Positions 8,373 through 17,120 of a stretch of DNA of 64,000 bases are shown here, piece after piece (positions within the stretch are counted from its first letter, which is position 1; each line of letters begins with the position of its first letter). Where the stretch lies: the NCBI RefSeq assembly GCF_023094165.1, contig NZ_JALMDK010000008.1:310001-374000 (forward strand). Direction: 5' to 3'. The DNA is from Crossiella sp. S99.2. GTDB taxonomy: Bacteria > Actinomycetota > Actinomycetes > Mycobacteriales > Pseudonocardiaceae. Under the pieces are notes generated by a model. That model was not told where the DNA came from, ran no database searches, and saw nothing but the letters and a program-made list of their open reading frames with translations. A program made the translations under genes and the position numbers.

Positions 8373-9911
8373 ATGCGGGTACCGTTGACCGTCGCCGACT
8401 TCCTTGACCGGGCGGAGACCGTCTTTCCCAGCAGCACCGCGGTGATCGACGAACCCAGCCAGCCGGCCGCGGTGGTGCCGGCCACGACCTATGGCGAGAT
8501 GGCCCGGCGGGCGCGGGCCTGGCAGGCCGGGCTGGACCGGCTCGGGGTGGGCGAGGGCGAGCGGGTCGCCGTGGTCAGCCACAACTCGGCCCGGCTGCTC
8601 GAACTGTTGCACGCGGTCCCGGCCAGCGGGCGGATCTGCGTGCCGGTGAACTTCCGGCTGCGGCCGGAGGAGATCGACTACATCATCGGCCACAGTGGCG
8701 CCTCGGTGCTGCTGGTCGATCCCGAACTCGCGCCCGCGCTGACCGGGACCACCGCCCGGCACAAGTTCGTCCTCGGCGAGCAGACCGAGGCCGAGGTGAT
8801 GCGCTTCGACACCGAGCCGAGGGCCTGGGCCGCGCCCGATGAGGACGCGACCGCCACCATCAACTACACCTCCGGCACCACCGCCCGCCCCAAGGGCGTG
8901 CAGATGACCCATCGCAACATCTGGATCAACGCGATGACCTTCGGCCTGCACGCCAGGGTCTGGGAACGCGATGTCTACCTGCACACGCTGCCGATGTTCC
9001 ACTGCAACGGCTGGGGCATGCCCTTCGCCGCCACCGGGCTGGGCGTGCCGCAGGTGGTGCTGCGCAAGGTCGACGGCGCCGAGATCCTGCGCCGGGTGCA
9101 GCAGCACGGCGTCACGCTGGCCTGTGGCGCGCCCGCGGTGTGGAACCTGGTGCTGGACGCCGCGCAGGACTGGGACGGCGAGATCCCCGGCCGGGACAAG
9201 GTGCGCATCGTGTGCGCGGGCGCGCCGCCGCCCACCCGCACCATCGCCCGCATCGAGGAGGAACTCGGCTGGCAGTTCCAGCAGCTCTACGGCCTCACCG
9301 AGACCTCGCCCTTCCTCACCTTCAACCGCACCCGCCCCGCCGACACCGATCTCTCCACCGACGAGCGGGCCCGCAAGCTCTCCCGCGCGGGCGCGCCCGG
9401 CATCGGCGTGCGGCTCAAGATCTCCGGCACCGGCGAGGTGCTGGCCCGCGCCAACACCGTGCTCGGCGGCTACTGGGAGAACCCGGCGGCCACCGAGGCG
9501 GCCCTGGAAGGCGGCTGGTTCCACACCGGCGACGGCGGCACCCTGGACGAGGAGGGCCACCTGACGATCTCCGACCGCAAGAAGGACGTGATCATCACCG
9601 GCGGGGAGAACGTCTCCTCCATCGAGGTCGAGGACTGCGTGTTCAGTCACCCGTCCGTGGCTGAAGTAGCCGTCATCGGAGTACCGGATGACAAATGGGG
9701 TGAAACGATCAAGGCGCTGGTCGTGGTGAGCGAGGGCGCGCAGGTCAGCGAGGCCGACATCATCGCGCACTGCAAGCAAAAGCTGGCCGGCTACAAGGCG
9801 CCGACGACAGTCGAGTTCCGCGAGTCCATTCCGCGCACGGCCACCGGGAAAATCCAGAAGTTCAAGCTTCGCGAGCCCTACTGGGCCGGTTTGGACCGCA
9901 AGGTGAACTAG
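8373..9911 (+). CDS. acyl-CoA synthetase (AMP-binding, FadD-like)
   Basis: This 512-aa adenylate-forming ligase probably activates a fatty or other carboxylic acid as acyl-AMP and then acyl-CoA. The ATG follows CCGGAGGAGCCTGAACG. Motif A3 is YTSGTTARPKGV; A5 is YGLTETSPF, A7 is FHTGDGGTLDEEGHLTISDRKKDVII and A10 is PRTATGKIQKFKLR with its catalytic Lys. The N-terminal sequence (VPLTVADFLDRAETVFPSSTAV) is typical of long/medium-chain ligases of actinomycetes. It stands alone with its own terminator; the chain-length preference cannot be read off. Confidence 0.92.
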   Translation: MRVPLTVADFLDRAETVFPSSTAVIDEPSQPAAVVPATTYGEMARRARAWQAGLDRLGVGEGERVAVVSHNSARLLELLHAVPASGRICVPVNFRLRPEEIDYIIGHSGASVLLVDPELAPALTGTTARHKFVLGEQTEAEVMRFDTEPRAWAAPDEDATATINYTSGTTARPKGVQMTHRNIWINAMTFGLHARVWERDVYLHTLPMFHCNGWGMPFAATGLGVPQVVLRKVDGAEILRRVQQHGVTLACGAPAVWNLVLDAAQDWDGEIPGRDKVRIVCAGAPPPTRTIARIEEELGWQFQQLYGLTETSPFLTFNRTRPADTDLSTDERARKLSRAGAPGIGVRLKISGTGEVLARANTVLGGYWENPAATEAALEGGWFHTGDGGTLDEEGHLTISDRKKDVIITGGENVSSIEVEDCVFSHPSVAEVAVIGVPDDKWGETIKALVVVSEGAQVSEADIIAHCKQKLAGYKAPTTVEFRESIPRTATGKIQKFKLREPYWAGLDRKVN

Positions 9912-9934
9912 ACCCTTTACCGGATCGTTTCCGC

Positions 9935-9968
9935 AGCTCGGGGCACCTCGTGTGCCCCGAGCTTTTTT
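9935..9968 (+). terminator. intrinsic terminator after the acyl-CoA synthetase
   Basis: A perfect 12-bp stem (AGCTCGGGGCAC at 9935-9946 with 9952-9963), a 5-base loop and a run of six T (9963-9968). Confidence 0.92.
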
Positions 9969-10199
9969 GTGCACAGCGTGTGTGCTGAATGCCTCAATCG
10001 GGCGACATTGTCCCCAGTAAATGTGACACGTGTGAGGGATGAGGCGCGTGTTCATGTTGAGATCACTGGCGACTGGTGGGGCTGAATGTCACAGTTGCTC
10101 AGCGTGTCCGACCGCAGCCGTTCGGTACCCGGCGTGTAGGCCGAGCGGGGGTTGGCGGCTGGGCGCGACCGGCGGAGGGAAGGTTCGGAGGTGGGCGAC

Positions 10200-11558
10200 A
10201 TGCCGACACGACGGAACCTCGTCTTGGGCTTGGCGATGACCGCGCTGGCGGCCGCGCTACTGGCGGGCACGCCCGGCGTGGCGGTCGCCGTGCCGCCGCC
10301 ACCGCCCAACCCCAGCGACGCCGACATCCGCGACGGGCGCGCCCAGGTCGACTCCAAGGCGGGCGAGGTCGGCAGGCTGGCCAACGAACTCAGCCGGGCC
10401 GAGGCCCGCCTGGACGAGCTGATGGCCGACGTCGAACTCCGCCGCGAGGAGGCGATGAAGGCCCTGGTCGACCTGGAAGCCGCCCAGGAGGTCGCGGACC
10501 GGGCCAAGGCCGAGGCCCGCGGCGCCCGCGCCGAGGCCGACGCCGCCGCCAAGGCCATCGACGACCTGCGCGCCAAGGCCGACGTCTTCGTCGCCGCGAC
10601 CTACCAGAACGGCAACCTGCTCGACACCACCGGCGCGCTGTTCACCGCCAAGAACCCCCAGGAGATCCTGGACCGCACCGAGATGCTGGAGCTGATCAGC
10701 GGCTCCCAGGCCAACGTCCTGGAAGTCATGCGCCGGGCGCGCACGGACAAGGCCAACAAGGACTCGCTGGCCCGCAAGGCCCTGGAACTGGCCGAGGCCA
10801 AGCAGAACGAGGCCGAGGCGGCCAAGCGGGTCGCGGACAAGGCCCAGGCCGTGGCCGTGCAGGCGGGCAGCACCCAGGAAGCGCGGGCCAACGAGATCGA
10901 GGCCACCAGGACCTCGGTGGAGAAGCAGCTCTTCGAGGCGCGCAACCACGTCAGCGGCCTGCAGGGCCAGCGGCAGCGCTACGAGGACTGGCTGGCCGCC
11001 AAGCGGCGCGAGGAAGAGGAACGGCAGCGCCGCGAGGCCGAGGAAGCCCGCCGGGCCGCCGCGGCCGCCGCCGCGCAGGGCCGCCCGGCCTCCCGCCCGC
11101 AGACCGCGGCCAGGCCCACCGTCGCCCCGGCCCCCGGCCGCGGCGTGCAGATCGCGATCAACCGCGCGCTCGCCCAGCTCGGCGTGGTCTACGCCTGGGG
11201 CGGCGGCAACGGCTCCGGCCCCACCCGCGGCATCCGGGACGGTGGCGTGGCCGACTCCTACGGCGACTACCGCAAGGTCGGCTTCGACTGCTCCGGCCTG
11301 ATGATCTACGCCTACGCCGGGATCGGCATCAACCTGCCGCACTACAGCGGCTACCAGTACAACTACGGCCGCCGGGTGCCGCTGTCCCAGATGGCAGCGG
11401 GCGACATGCTGTTCTGGGCCACCGGCGGGCGCATCCACCACGTGGCGATGTACCTGGGCGGCGGCCGGATGGTCGAGGCCCCACACTCCGGCTCCCGGGT
11501 ACGGATCTCACCGGTGCGCTACGGCGGGCTGATGCCCTACGCGGTGCGCCTGGTCTGA
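10200..11558 (+). CDS. secreted NlpC/P60 peptidoglycan endopeptidase with coiled coil (RipA-like)
   Basis: This 452-aa cell-wall hydrolase presumably cleaves peptide stems of peptidoglycan during division or growth. The ATG at 10200 follows GGAGGTGGGCGAC. A signal peptide ends near VAVAVPPPPP (residue ~32). Residues ~35-280 form a long Ala/Glu/Lys-rich coiled coil, then an Ala/Arg/Pro linker. The C-terminal NlpC/P60 domain has the catalytic GFDCSGL (Cys364) and HHVAMYLGG (His414). Architecture and size match actinobacterial RipA/p60 proteins, whose coiled coil is autoinhibitory or recruited by FtsX. The gene converges with the TetR gene four bases downstream. Confidence 0.93.
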   Translation: MPTRRNLVLGLAMTALAAALLAGTPGVAVAVPPPPPNPSDADIRDGRAQVDSKAGEVGRLANELSRAEARLDELMADVELRREEAMKALVDLEAAQEVADRAKAEARGARAEADAAAKAIDDLRAKADVFVAATYQNGNLLDTTGALFTAKNPQEILDRTEMLELISGSQANVLEVMRRARTDKANKDSLARKALELAEAKQNEAEAAKRVADKAQAVAVQAGSTQEARANEIEATRTSVEKQLFEARNHVSGLQGQRQRYEDWLAAKRREEEERQRREAEEARRAAAAAAAQGRPASRPQTAARPTVAPAPGRGVQIAINRALAQLGVVYAWGGGNGSGPTRGIRDGGVADSYGDYRKVGFDCSGLMIYAYAGIGINLPHYSGYQYNYGRRVPLSQMAAGDMLFWATGGRIHHVAMYLGGGRMVEAPHSGSRVRISPVRYGGLMPYAVRLV

Positions 11559-11562
11559 CCGG

Positions 11563-12267
11563 TCAGCGACCCAACCGGGCCGCGAGACCGTCGAGCACGC
11601 AGTCCAGGCCGAACGCGAACTCGGTGTCGGGGCCGAGTTCCTCGGCTTCGTGCACGCGGCGGGCGAGCATCGGGTGCTCGCCCGCCGCGAGCACCTCGCT
11701 GATGTAGGGGCCCACGCTGCGCTGCCACTGCTCCTCGGTCAGGCCGGTGCGCTGCTCGGCGCGCCGGGCAGCCTGCTGGTTGGCCACCGAGCCCAGCACG
11801 TAGGCGTGCACGGCGCCGAGCGCCTGGGCGGCCAGGGTGATGTCGGGGGTGAGCGCGACGGCGGCGCGCAGCGCGGATTCCGACCGCCGCAACGAGTTGG
11901 GGCCGAGCGAGGGCCTGCCGGCCAGTTCGCCCGCCAGCCACGGGTGCCGCAGCAGGGTCGCGCGCAGCGAGTGCGCGACCGCGGCCAGGTCGGCGCGCCA
12001 GTCCCGCGCGGGCTCGGGGAGCGAGTCCTCGCCCTGTGCCGCGTCGACCATCAGGTCCACCAGTTCGTCGCGGTTGGTGATGTAGCGGTAGAGGGTGGCC
12101 GTCCCGGAACCGAGGTCGCCCGCGACCCGGCGCATCGACACCGCGGCCAGGCCCTCCGCGTCGGCCACGGCCAGCGCCGCGGCCACGTACTGGTCCACCC
12201 CCGGCGCACGTCGGCGCGGTTCGGGGCGGGGCCTGGTCCACACCGACCAAGGAGCGGGTTCGGTCAC
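11563..12267 (-). CDS. TetR-family repressor
   Basis: This 234-aa regulator has an N-terminal helix-turn-helix at residues ~28-75 (GLAAVSMRRVAGDLGSGTA, then LYRYITNRDELVDL) and a large C-terminal ligand domain of the TetR_C type. It is divergent from the FAD monooxygenase gene across 54 bases containing several dyads, so it most likely represses that gene and itself, and a substrate or drug relieves repression. The ligand is unknown. Confidence 0.9.
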   Translation of the reverse strand: MTEPAPWSVWTRPRPEPRRRAPGVDQYVAAALAVADAEGLAAVSMRRVAGDLGSGTATLYRYITNRDELVDLMVDAAQGEDSLPEPARDWRADLAAVAHSLRATLLRHPWLAGELAGRPSLGPNSLRRSESALRAAVALTPDITLAAQALGAVHAYVLGSVANQQAARRAEQRTGLTEEQWQRSVGPYISEVLAAGEHPMLARRVHEAEELGPDTEFAFGLDCVLDGLAARLGR

Positions 12268-12285
12268 GGGTGGTTCCTTTCTCCG

Positions 12286-12346
12286 TTGACCGGCATCCTA
12301 CCTTCTGGCTACGGTGTAGCCATGACAGATACAACGTATCCAGAAG
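12286..12346 (+). promoter_or_regulatory. leaderless promoter with overlapping TetR operator dyads
   Basis: A promoter TTGACC (12286-12291), 18-bp spacer and TACGGT (12310-12315) places transcription start at or next to the ATG at 12322. Dyads TGGCTAC-GGT-GTAGCCA (12306-12322) and GATAC-AAC-GTATC (12328-12340), plus CTTCTGG/CCAGAAG (12302-12308 and 12340-12346), overlie the -10 and start codon. No ribosome site precedes the ATG. Confidence 0.6.
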
Positions 12347-13917
12347 TGCCGGTGCTGGTGGTCGGCGGTGGCAGCGTCGGGCTGCTCGCCGCGGCACTGC
12401 TCACCCACCACGGCGTCCCCACGATGCTCGTCGAACGCCGGTCCGGGCCCTCGGCCCACCCGCGCGCCACCGGCATCGGGCCGCGCACCGTCGAGATCCT
12501 CCGCGAACTCGGCCTGGACGCCGCCGTCGACGCCGTCGCGGTCGACCTCCGCGGCGCCACGGCCAAGGCGGTGGCCCGGACCGTGGCCGAGATGGGCGCG
12601 GGCGACGTGGTGACCGTGCCCATGCCCGCCCCGCCCGCCCCGCCCGCCGCCGAACTGGACACAACGCCGTTCCGGCTGCGCGGGGTCTGCGCGCAGGACC
12701 GCCTCGACGCCGTGGTGGCGGCCGACCTGGCGCGCCGCGGCGCGGAGCTGCGCTGGTCGACCCGCCTGGTCGGGATCACCCAGGACGCCGGCGGGGTCGA
12801 GGTCGAACTGGACGGGCCCGACGGCCGCTACTCGGTGCGCTGCGCGTACGTGGTGGCCGCCGACGGCACGCACAGCGCCGTGCGGACTGCGCTGGGCGTG
12901 CGCACCTCCGGGGCGGGCGACCTGGGCAAGTCGATGATCAACATCCTGTTCCACGCCGACCTCCGGCCCCACCTGCGGGGAATGTCCTTCGGCACCTGCA
13001 CGATCACCACACCGGCGGCGCCCGGGCTGCTGGCGACCGTGGACGGCGAGACGAACTGGGTCTTCCACATCGCCTGCGACGTCGACGGGGGCGAGCGCCC
13101 CGAGGACTTCACGCCCGAGCGCTGTGTCGCGGTCGTCCGGGCGGCGGTCGGCGATCCGGGCCTCGCCGTGGAGGTGCGCAGCGTGCTCCCGTGGCGGCCC
13201 TGCAGTGTCCTGGCCGACCGCTTCGCGCTCGGCCGGGTGTTCCTCGCCGGCGACGCCGCGCACACCGTGTCACCGCTGGGCGCGTTCGGCCTCAACACCG
13301 GGGTCGCGGACGCGCACAACCTGGCGTGGAAGCTGGCTGCCGTGCACCACGGCGCGGCGGGCGCCGGGCTGCTCGACACCTACCGGCAGGAGCGCGAGCC
13401 GGTCGCCGCGGCGACGATGGACCAGGCCACGCGCAGGCTCGCCGACCCGGCGCTGCACTGGGGGCTTGGACCGGAGGCCGACGCCGCCAGGGCGGCCGCG
13501 GGGGTGTGGGCGGCGCCGGTCGTGCACCTGGGCCAGCGGTACGACTCGGCCGCCGTCGTCGATGCTCGGCCGGAACTTCCGTCCACAGTGGACCTGGCGG
13601 TGGCGCTGGACGGGTCGCCGGGGTCCCGGGTGCCGCACGCGTGGGTCGACGGGGTCTCCACGCTCGACCTGGTCGCGTCCCGGTGGACCCTGCTGGCAGG
13701 CGCCGCGGGGGACCGGTGGCTTGATGCCGCGGCGGCGGCCGGACTGCCGGCGCACCGGGTTCGCGCACCGTGGCTGTCCGAGGACGGGGCCCTGCTCGTG
13801 CGACCGGACGCGATCGTCGCGATGCGGGTCACGACGCCGGTCCCGGACCCGGCGCGGTTCCTTACCGAAGTCCTGGACCAGGTGCTGGCCCGGCCGGTCC
13901 CGGCCCCGTGCGCCTGA
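12322..13917 (+). CDS. FAD-dependent aromatic monooxygenase (PheA/TfdB-type)
   Basis: This 531-aa group A flavoprotein hydroxylase uses NAD(P)H and O2 to hydroxylate an aromatic or polyketide substrate. Motifs in order: Rossmann VLVVGGGSVGLLAA near the N-terminus, the DG motif VVAADGTHSAVR, and the GD motif FLAGDAAHTVSPLGAFGLNTG, followed by a thioredoxin-like C-terminal domain of this family. The start has no Shine-Dalgarno and sits seven bases after a -10 hexamer, suggesting a leaderless mRNA. The divergent TetR gene probably controls it, which suggests detoxification of an inducing compound. Its 3' end overlaps the convergent kinase gene by 56 bases. Confidence 0.9.
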   Translation: MTDTTYPEVPVLVVGGGSVGLLAAALLTHHGVPTMLVERRSGPSAHPRATGIGPRTVEILRELGLDAAVDAVAVDLRGATAKAVARTVAEMGAGDVVTVPMPAPPAPPAAELDTTPFRLRGVCAQDRLDAVVAADLARRGAELRWSTRLVGITQDAGGVEVELDGPDGRYSVRCAYVVAADGTHSAVRTALGVRTSGAGDLGKSMINILFHADLRPHLRGMSFGTCTITTPAAPGLLATVDGETNWVFHIACDVDGGERPEDFTPERCVAVVRAAVGDPGLAVEVRSVLPWRPCSVLADRFALGRVFLAGDAAHTVSPLGAFGLNTGVADAHNLAWKLAAVHHGAAGAGLLDTYRQEREPVAAATMDQATRRLADPALHWGLGPEADAARAAAGVWAAPVVHLGQRYDSAAVVDARPELPSTVDLAVALDGSPGSRVPHAWVDGVSTLDLVASRWTLLAGAAGDRWLDAAAAAGLPAHRVRAPWLSEDGALLVRPDAIVAMRVTTPVPDPARFLTEVLDQVLARPVPAPCA

Positions 13918-14836
13918 CCGGGGCGCCTCGGCGCAGGCGCTCGGCCGCCTGCACCCGGACGGCGTTGCCGCACACCGGTTTGTCGCCGTGCAGTGCCTCC
14001 CAGCGGGCGTTGTGCACGGCCGGCCACAGGCTGGCCGCCCACGCGATCTCCTGCTCCGCCTTGGTGAACCGGCGTCGCCGGATCTCCTGATACGCGGCCA
14101 GGAACGCGGCGGAACTCTCGATCGGGGCCAGGGTCGGCGGCGAGGCGCTGGCGAAGGTCCCGGATGCCGCGCCCACCAGGGCCGCCTCGGGCTGCCAGGC
14201 CAGGCTGTCCCAGTCGTGCACGGCCCACACGTTTCCGTTGCGCCAGCGCAGGTTCTGCGCCTCGAAGTCGGCGTGGCCCAGCACACACGGCAGGTCGGCG
14301 GCCAGCAACCGCGCGCGGGCCCGCTCGGCCGTGTCGACGACGTAACCGGGCACGGCACGCTGGTCCCGTTCGTCGAGGAAGCCGATCGCGGGCCACAGCC
14401 CGGAATCCCGGTGATCCCACCGCGCCCAGCGCGGATTCGGCAGCGGCGGCGGCACGGTCACCTCGGTCAGTGCGGCCATCAGCCGGGCGAACACCGCCGC
14501 GTAGCGCACCGCGACCGCCGGCGAATCACCGCGCAGCAGGTCACCGCCGGGCCGGGACTGCTCGGCGTGCACGGCCAGCGCGCCGACCCCGACCACCGGC
14601 GTGACCGGCCGGGGACACGGGAATCCCCGCTCCGCCAACAGTTTCTGCGCGGCCACACAGGACGCGGCCCGGCCGTCGTCCGTCCGTGCCTTCACCACTA
14701 CGTCCCGCCCGCCGGCCAGCCGCAGCCCGTACACCGCCGAGATCGACCGCAGCGCGAACCGCACGCCGACCGGCTCGGCCCCCAGCACGTCCACACACCA
14801 GCCCGGCAACCACTCCGGCAGCTCCTCCGGTGTCAT
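13862..14836 (-). CDS. APH-family phosphotransferase
   Basis: This 324-aa protein kinase-like phosphotransferase has the Brenner-type catalytic loop VLGHADFEAQNLRW and the metal-binding VHDWDSL, with an N-terminal lobe containing VVVKARTDDG. The family phosphorylates aminoglycosides, macrolides, homoserine or choline-like compounds; the substrate is not deducible. It starts at an ATG that overlaps the stop of the MerR gene (TGATG), so the two are coupled and probably respond to the same signal. The last 56 bases overlap the convergent monooxygenase gene. Confidence 0.85.
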   Translation of the reverse strand: MTPEELPEWLPGWCVDVLGAEPVGVRFALRSISAVYGLRLAGGRDVVVKARTDDGRAASCVAAQKLLAERGFPCPRPVTPVVGVGALAVHAEQSRPGGDLLRGDSPAVAVRYAAVFARLMAALTEVTVPPPLPNPRWARWDHRDSGLWPAIGFLDERDQRAVPGYVVDTAERARARLLAADLPCVLGHADFEAQNLRWRNGNVWAVHDWDSLAWQPEAALVGAASGTFASASPPTLAPIESSAAFLAAYQEIRRRRFTKAEQEIAWAASLWPAVHNARWEALHGDKPVCGNAVRVQAAERLRRGAPVRRTGPGPAGPAPGPGLR

Positions 14837-15210
14837 CAGGGCTGCGCCGCGCACGGCTTTCCCGCGGCCATCGAGGAGGCGGAGGTGGTGATGATGGCGT
14901 TGAGCCGGTCCCTGGTCGAGGTCAGCCCGGCGATCTGGCCGTTGATCCGGTCCCGCTCGGTGGTCAGCCGGTCGAGCAGCTCCGGGGTCACCTCGCCGGT
15001 CAGCACACACGGCAGGATGCCCAGGATGGTCCGGCTGGACAGGCCGGCCGCGTAGAGCTGCTGGATCAGCTGGACCCGGCCGACCGCGCCGTCGGGATAG
15101 TGCCGCTGCCCGCTCGCGCTGCGCTCCGACACCAGCAGTTGCTGTTCCTCGTAGTACCGCAGCGCCCGGACACTCACGCCCGTCCTGGCCGCCAGCTCGC
15201 CGATGCGCAT
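14836..15210 (-). CDS. MerR-family transcriptional regulator
   Basis: This 124-aa regulator begins MRIGELAARTGVSVRALRYYEEQQLL, the canonical MerR winged-helix start; the ATG at 15210 is chosen on that basis. A C-terminal dimerisation coiled coil follows (ELLDRLTTERDRINGQIAGLTSTRDRLNAI). No metal-binding Cys cluster is present, so it belongs to the multidrug/organic-sensing type. It is divergent from the serine hydrolase gene, whose promoter carries a typical MerR dyad in an over-long spacer. Confidence 0.92.
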   Translation of the reverse strand: MRIGELAARTGVSVRALRYYEEQQLLVSERSASGQRHYPDGAVGRVQLIQQLYAAGLSSRTILGILPCVLTGEVTPELLDRLTTERDRINGQIAGLTSTRDRLNAIITTSASSMAAGKPCAAQP

Positions 15211-15267
15211 GCCCAGACCCATTCCTTGCCTGTTCGGACCCACCTGTTGCCTGTTCGCACTCAACCC

Positions 15268-15299
15268 TTGCCTCTGACGTCAACGTCAGGTTTTAGCTT
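15268..15299 (+). promoter_or_regulatory. MerR-controlled, apparently leaderless promoter
   Basis: -35 TTGCCT (15268-15273) and -10 TAGCTT (15294-15299) are separated by 20 bp, the long spacer that MerR activators untwist. The spacer holds the perfect dyad CTGACGT-CA-ACGTCAG (15274-15289). The ATG of the next gene begins seven bases after the -10 box, so no leader is available. Confidence 0.75.
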
Positions 15300-15305
15300 A
15301 ACGGC

Positions 15306-16445
15306 ATGACCGAGATCCGGGGCAAACACGATGCCCGATTCGAGACCGTCCGCGCCGCGTTCGCGGAGAACGTGGCCACCGGCGAGGAACTGGGCGCGTC
15401 CCTGGTGCTCGACATCGACGGCGAGACCGTGCTCGACCTCTGGGGCGGCTACCGCGACCAGGCCCGCGGCACGGTGTGGGACGAGCACACCATCACCAAC
15501 GTCTGGTCCACCACCAAGACCGTCACCAGCCTGGCGGCGCTGATGCTGGTGGACCGCGGCGACCTCGACCTGTACGCGCCGGTGGCGAAGTACTGGCCCG
15601 AGTTCGCCGCCAACGGCAAGGCCGAGATCGAGGTCCGCCACCTGCTCTCGCACACCTCCGGCGTCTCGGCCTGGGACCAGCCCGTCGTGGCCGAGGACGT
15701 CTTCGACTGGGAGCGCTCCACCGCGATGCTGGCCGCGCAGGCCCCGTGGTGGGAACCGGGCACCGCCTCCGGCTACCACCTGCTCAACTTCGGCCACCTG
15801 GTCGGCGAGGTCGTCCGCCGGGTGAGCGGCAAGCCGCTGAAGCGGTTCGTCGCCGAGGAGATCGCCGGCCCACTGGGCGCGGACTTCCAGATCGGCGCGG
15901 CCGAGCAGGACTGGGGCCGGATCGCGGACCTGGTACCGCCGCCGCCCCTGGACTTCGACCTGGAAGCGCTGGGTCCGGACAGCCTGATCGTCCGGGGCCT
16001 GACCGGACCGGTGATGACCGCGGAGGTGGCCAAGACCGCGGCCTGGCGCGGCGCGGACATCGGCGGGGCGAACGGGCACGGCAACGCCCGATCAGTGGCC
16101 AGGATGCTCTCCGCGCTCGCCCTCGGCGGCACGGTCGACGGCGTCCGGCTGCTGGGCCAGGACACCATCGAGGCCATCTTCACCGAGCAGGCCAACGGCA
16201 TCGACCTCTCCCTGGGCATCCCGCTGCGCTGGGGGATCGGCTACGCCCTGCCCCGTCAGGACCTGCTGCCCTGGATCCCCGAGGGCAAGATCTGCTTCTG
16301 GGGCGGCTGGGGCGGCTCGATGATCATCATGGATCTGGAGCGGCGGATGACGATCTCCTACGTGATGAACCGGATGGCGCCCGGCATCATCGGCTCCGAC
16401 CGCAGCGGGACCTACGTCAAGGCGATCTACGACGCGCTGCGCTGA
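15306..16445 (+). CDS. beta-lactamase-fold serine hydrolase (EstB/class C-like)
   Basis: This 379-aa serine hydrolase lacks a signal peptide and is probably a cytoplasmic esterase or peptidase. The SxxK motif is STTK (Ser68, Lys71); Tyr157 in SGYHLLNFGH matches the YxN-type motif; GGWGGS near residue 339 replaces the KTG element. Family length is normal. Its promoter is the MerR-type promoter described at 15268-15299, so expression is expected only when the MerR ligand is present. The physiological substrate is unknown. Confidence 0.88.
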   Translation: MTEIRGKHDARFETVRAAFAENVATGEELGASLVLDIDGETVLDLWGGYRDQARGTVWDEHTITNVWSTTKTVTSLAALMLVDRGDLDLYAPVAKYWPEFAANGKAEIEVRHLLSHTSGVSAWDQPVVAEDVFDWERSTAMLAAQAPWWEPGTASGYHLLNFGHLVGEVVRRVSGKPLKRFVAEEIAGPLGADFQIGAAEQDWGRIADLVPPPPLDFDLEALGPDSLIVRGLTGPVMTAEVAKTAAWRGADIGGANGHGNARSVARMLSALALGGTVDGVRLLGQDTIEAIFTEQANGIDLSLGIPLRWGIGYALPRQDLLPWIPEGKICFWGGWGGSMIIMDLERRMTISYVMNRMAPGIIGSDRSGTYVKAIYDALR

Positions 16446-16454
16446 GCCGTGGGC

Positions 16455-17039
16455 TCAGATCCCCGGCCAGCCGCGTTCCAGGTGGGCGAAGGCGGTGTCC
16501 AGGGCGGCCCTCGGGTCGTCGGCCCGCGCGGCCAGGTCGGGGATCTCCAGCACGTAGCGAGCCAGCAGTCGCAGCGACAGATCGTCCTCGGCCCGGCCGG
16601 TCTCCGCGGCGAGCACCCTGGTCAGCGCGGCCTCGGCGCCGGTCCACAGGGTGCGGGCGTGCGCGCGCAGCGCGGGGGTGGCCACCACCAGGTCGGTGCG
16701 GCGGCGGTAGTCCGGGCCAGGATCCGGGTGGAACGGACCGCGGGTGGCCAGGAACTCCTTGAGCGCCACCAGGATCGAGCTGGCCACCGGGCGCTCGCGG
16801 ACCGCGGCGGTCAGCGCGGCCGCCCGTTCGGCGCCGTCGCCCAGGATCAGCGCCTCCTTGCCGCCGGGGAAATGCGCGAACAGGGTGGACACCGCGGTGT
16901 CCGCGGCCTCGGCGATCTGGGCCACGGTGACCTGGTCGAAGCCCCGCTCCAGGAACAGTCGCAGCGCCGCGTCGGCCAGCGCCTGGCGGGTGGCGGCCTT
17001 CTTGCGTTCCCGCCGCCCGGTTGTGGGAGTCCGCGCCAT
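16455..17039 (-). CDS. TetR-family repressor
   Basis: This 194-aa regulator has a helix-turn-helix at residues ~15-60 (AALRLFLERGFDQVTVAQIAE, AVSTLFAHFPGGKEAL) and a C-terminal effector domain. It is divergent from the SDR gene across an 81-base region holding a nearly ideal operator, so it likely represses itself and the SDR. The ligand is unknown. Confidence 0.92.
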   Translation of the reverse strand: MARTPTTGRRERKKAATRQALADAALRLFLERGFDQVTVAQIAEAADTAVSTLFAHFPGGKEALILGDGAERAAALTAAVRERPVASSILVALKEFLATRGPFHPDPGPDYRRRTDLVVATPALRAHARTLWTGAEAALTRVLAAETGRAEDDLSLRLLARYVLEIPDLAARADDPRAALDTAFAHLERGWPGI

Positions 17040-17064
17040 GCCCGGACCGTACCTGAACGGCTAG

Positions 17065-17114
17065 TGACTACAAAGTCGGAGTCATTGCGACTTTGTAGCA
17101 ATTCCGGCTATCTT
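17065..17114 (+). promoter_or_regulatory. TetR operator and leaderless promoter of the SDR gene
   Basis: Perfect 11-bp arms CTACAAAGTCG (17068-17078) and CGACTTTGTAG (17088-17098) flank a 9-base spacer. -35 TTGCGA (17085-17090) and -10 TATCTT (17109-17114) are 18 bp apart and the ATG starts at 17121, seven bases after the -10. Bound repressor would cover the -35. Confidence 0.75.
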
Positions 17115-17120
17115 GCGTCC

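Noticed and set aside
9970..10199. possible c-di-AMP (ydaO-type) riboswitch before the NlpC/P60 gene
   Set aside because: Such genes often have one, and fragments like GGGGCTGAATG and GCGTGTAGGC look similar, but I could not build the conserved pseudoknot core. A covariance-model search (RF00379) would decide.
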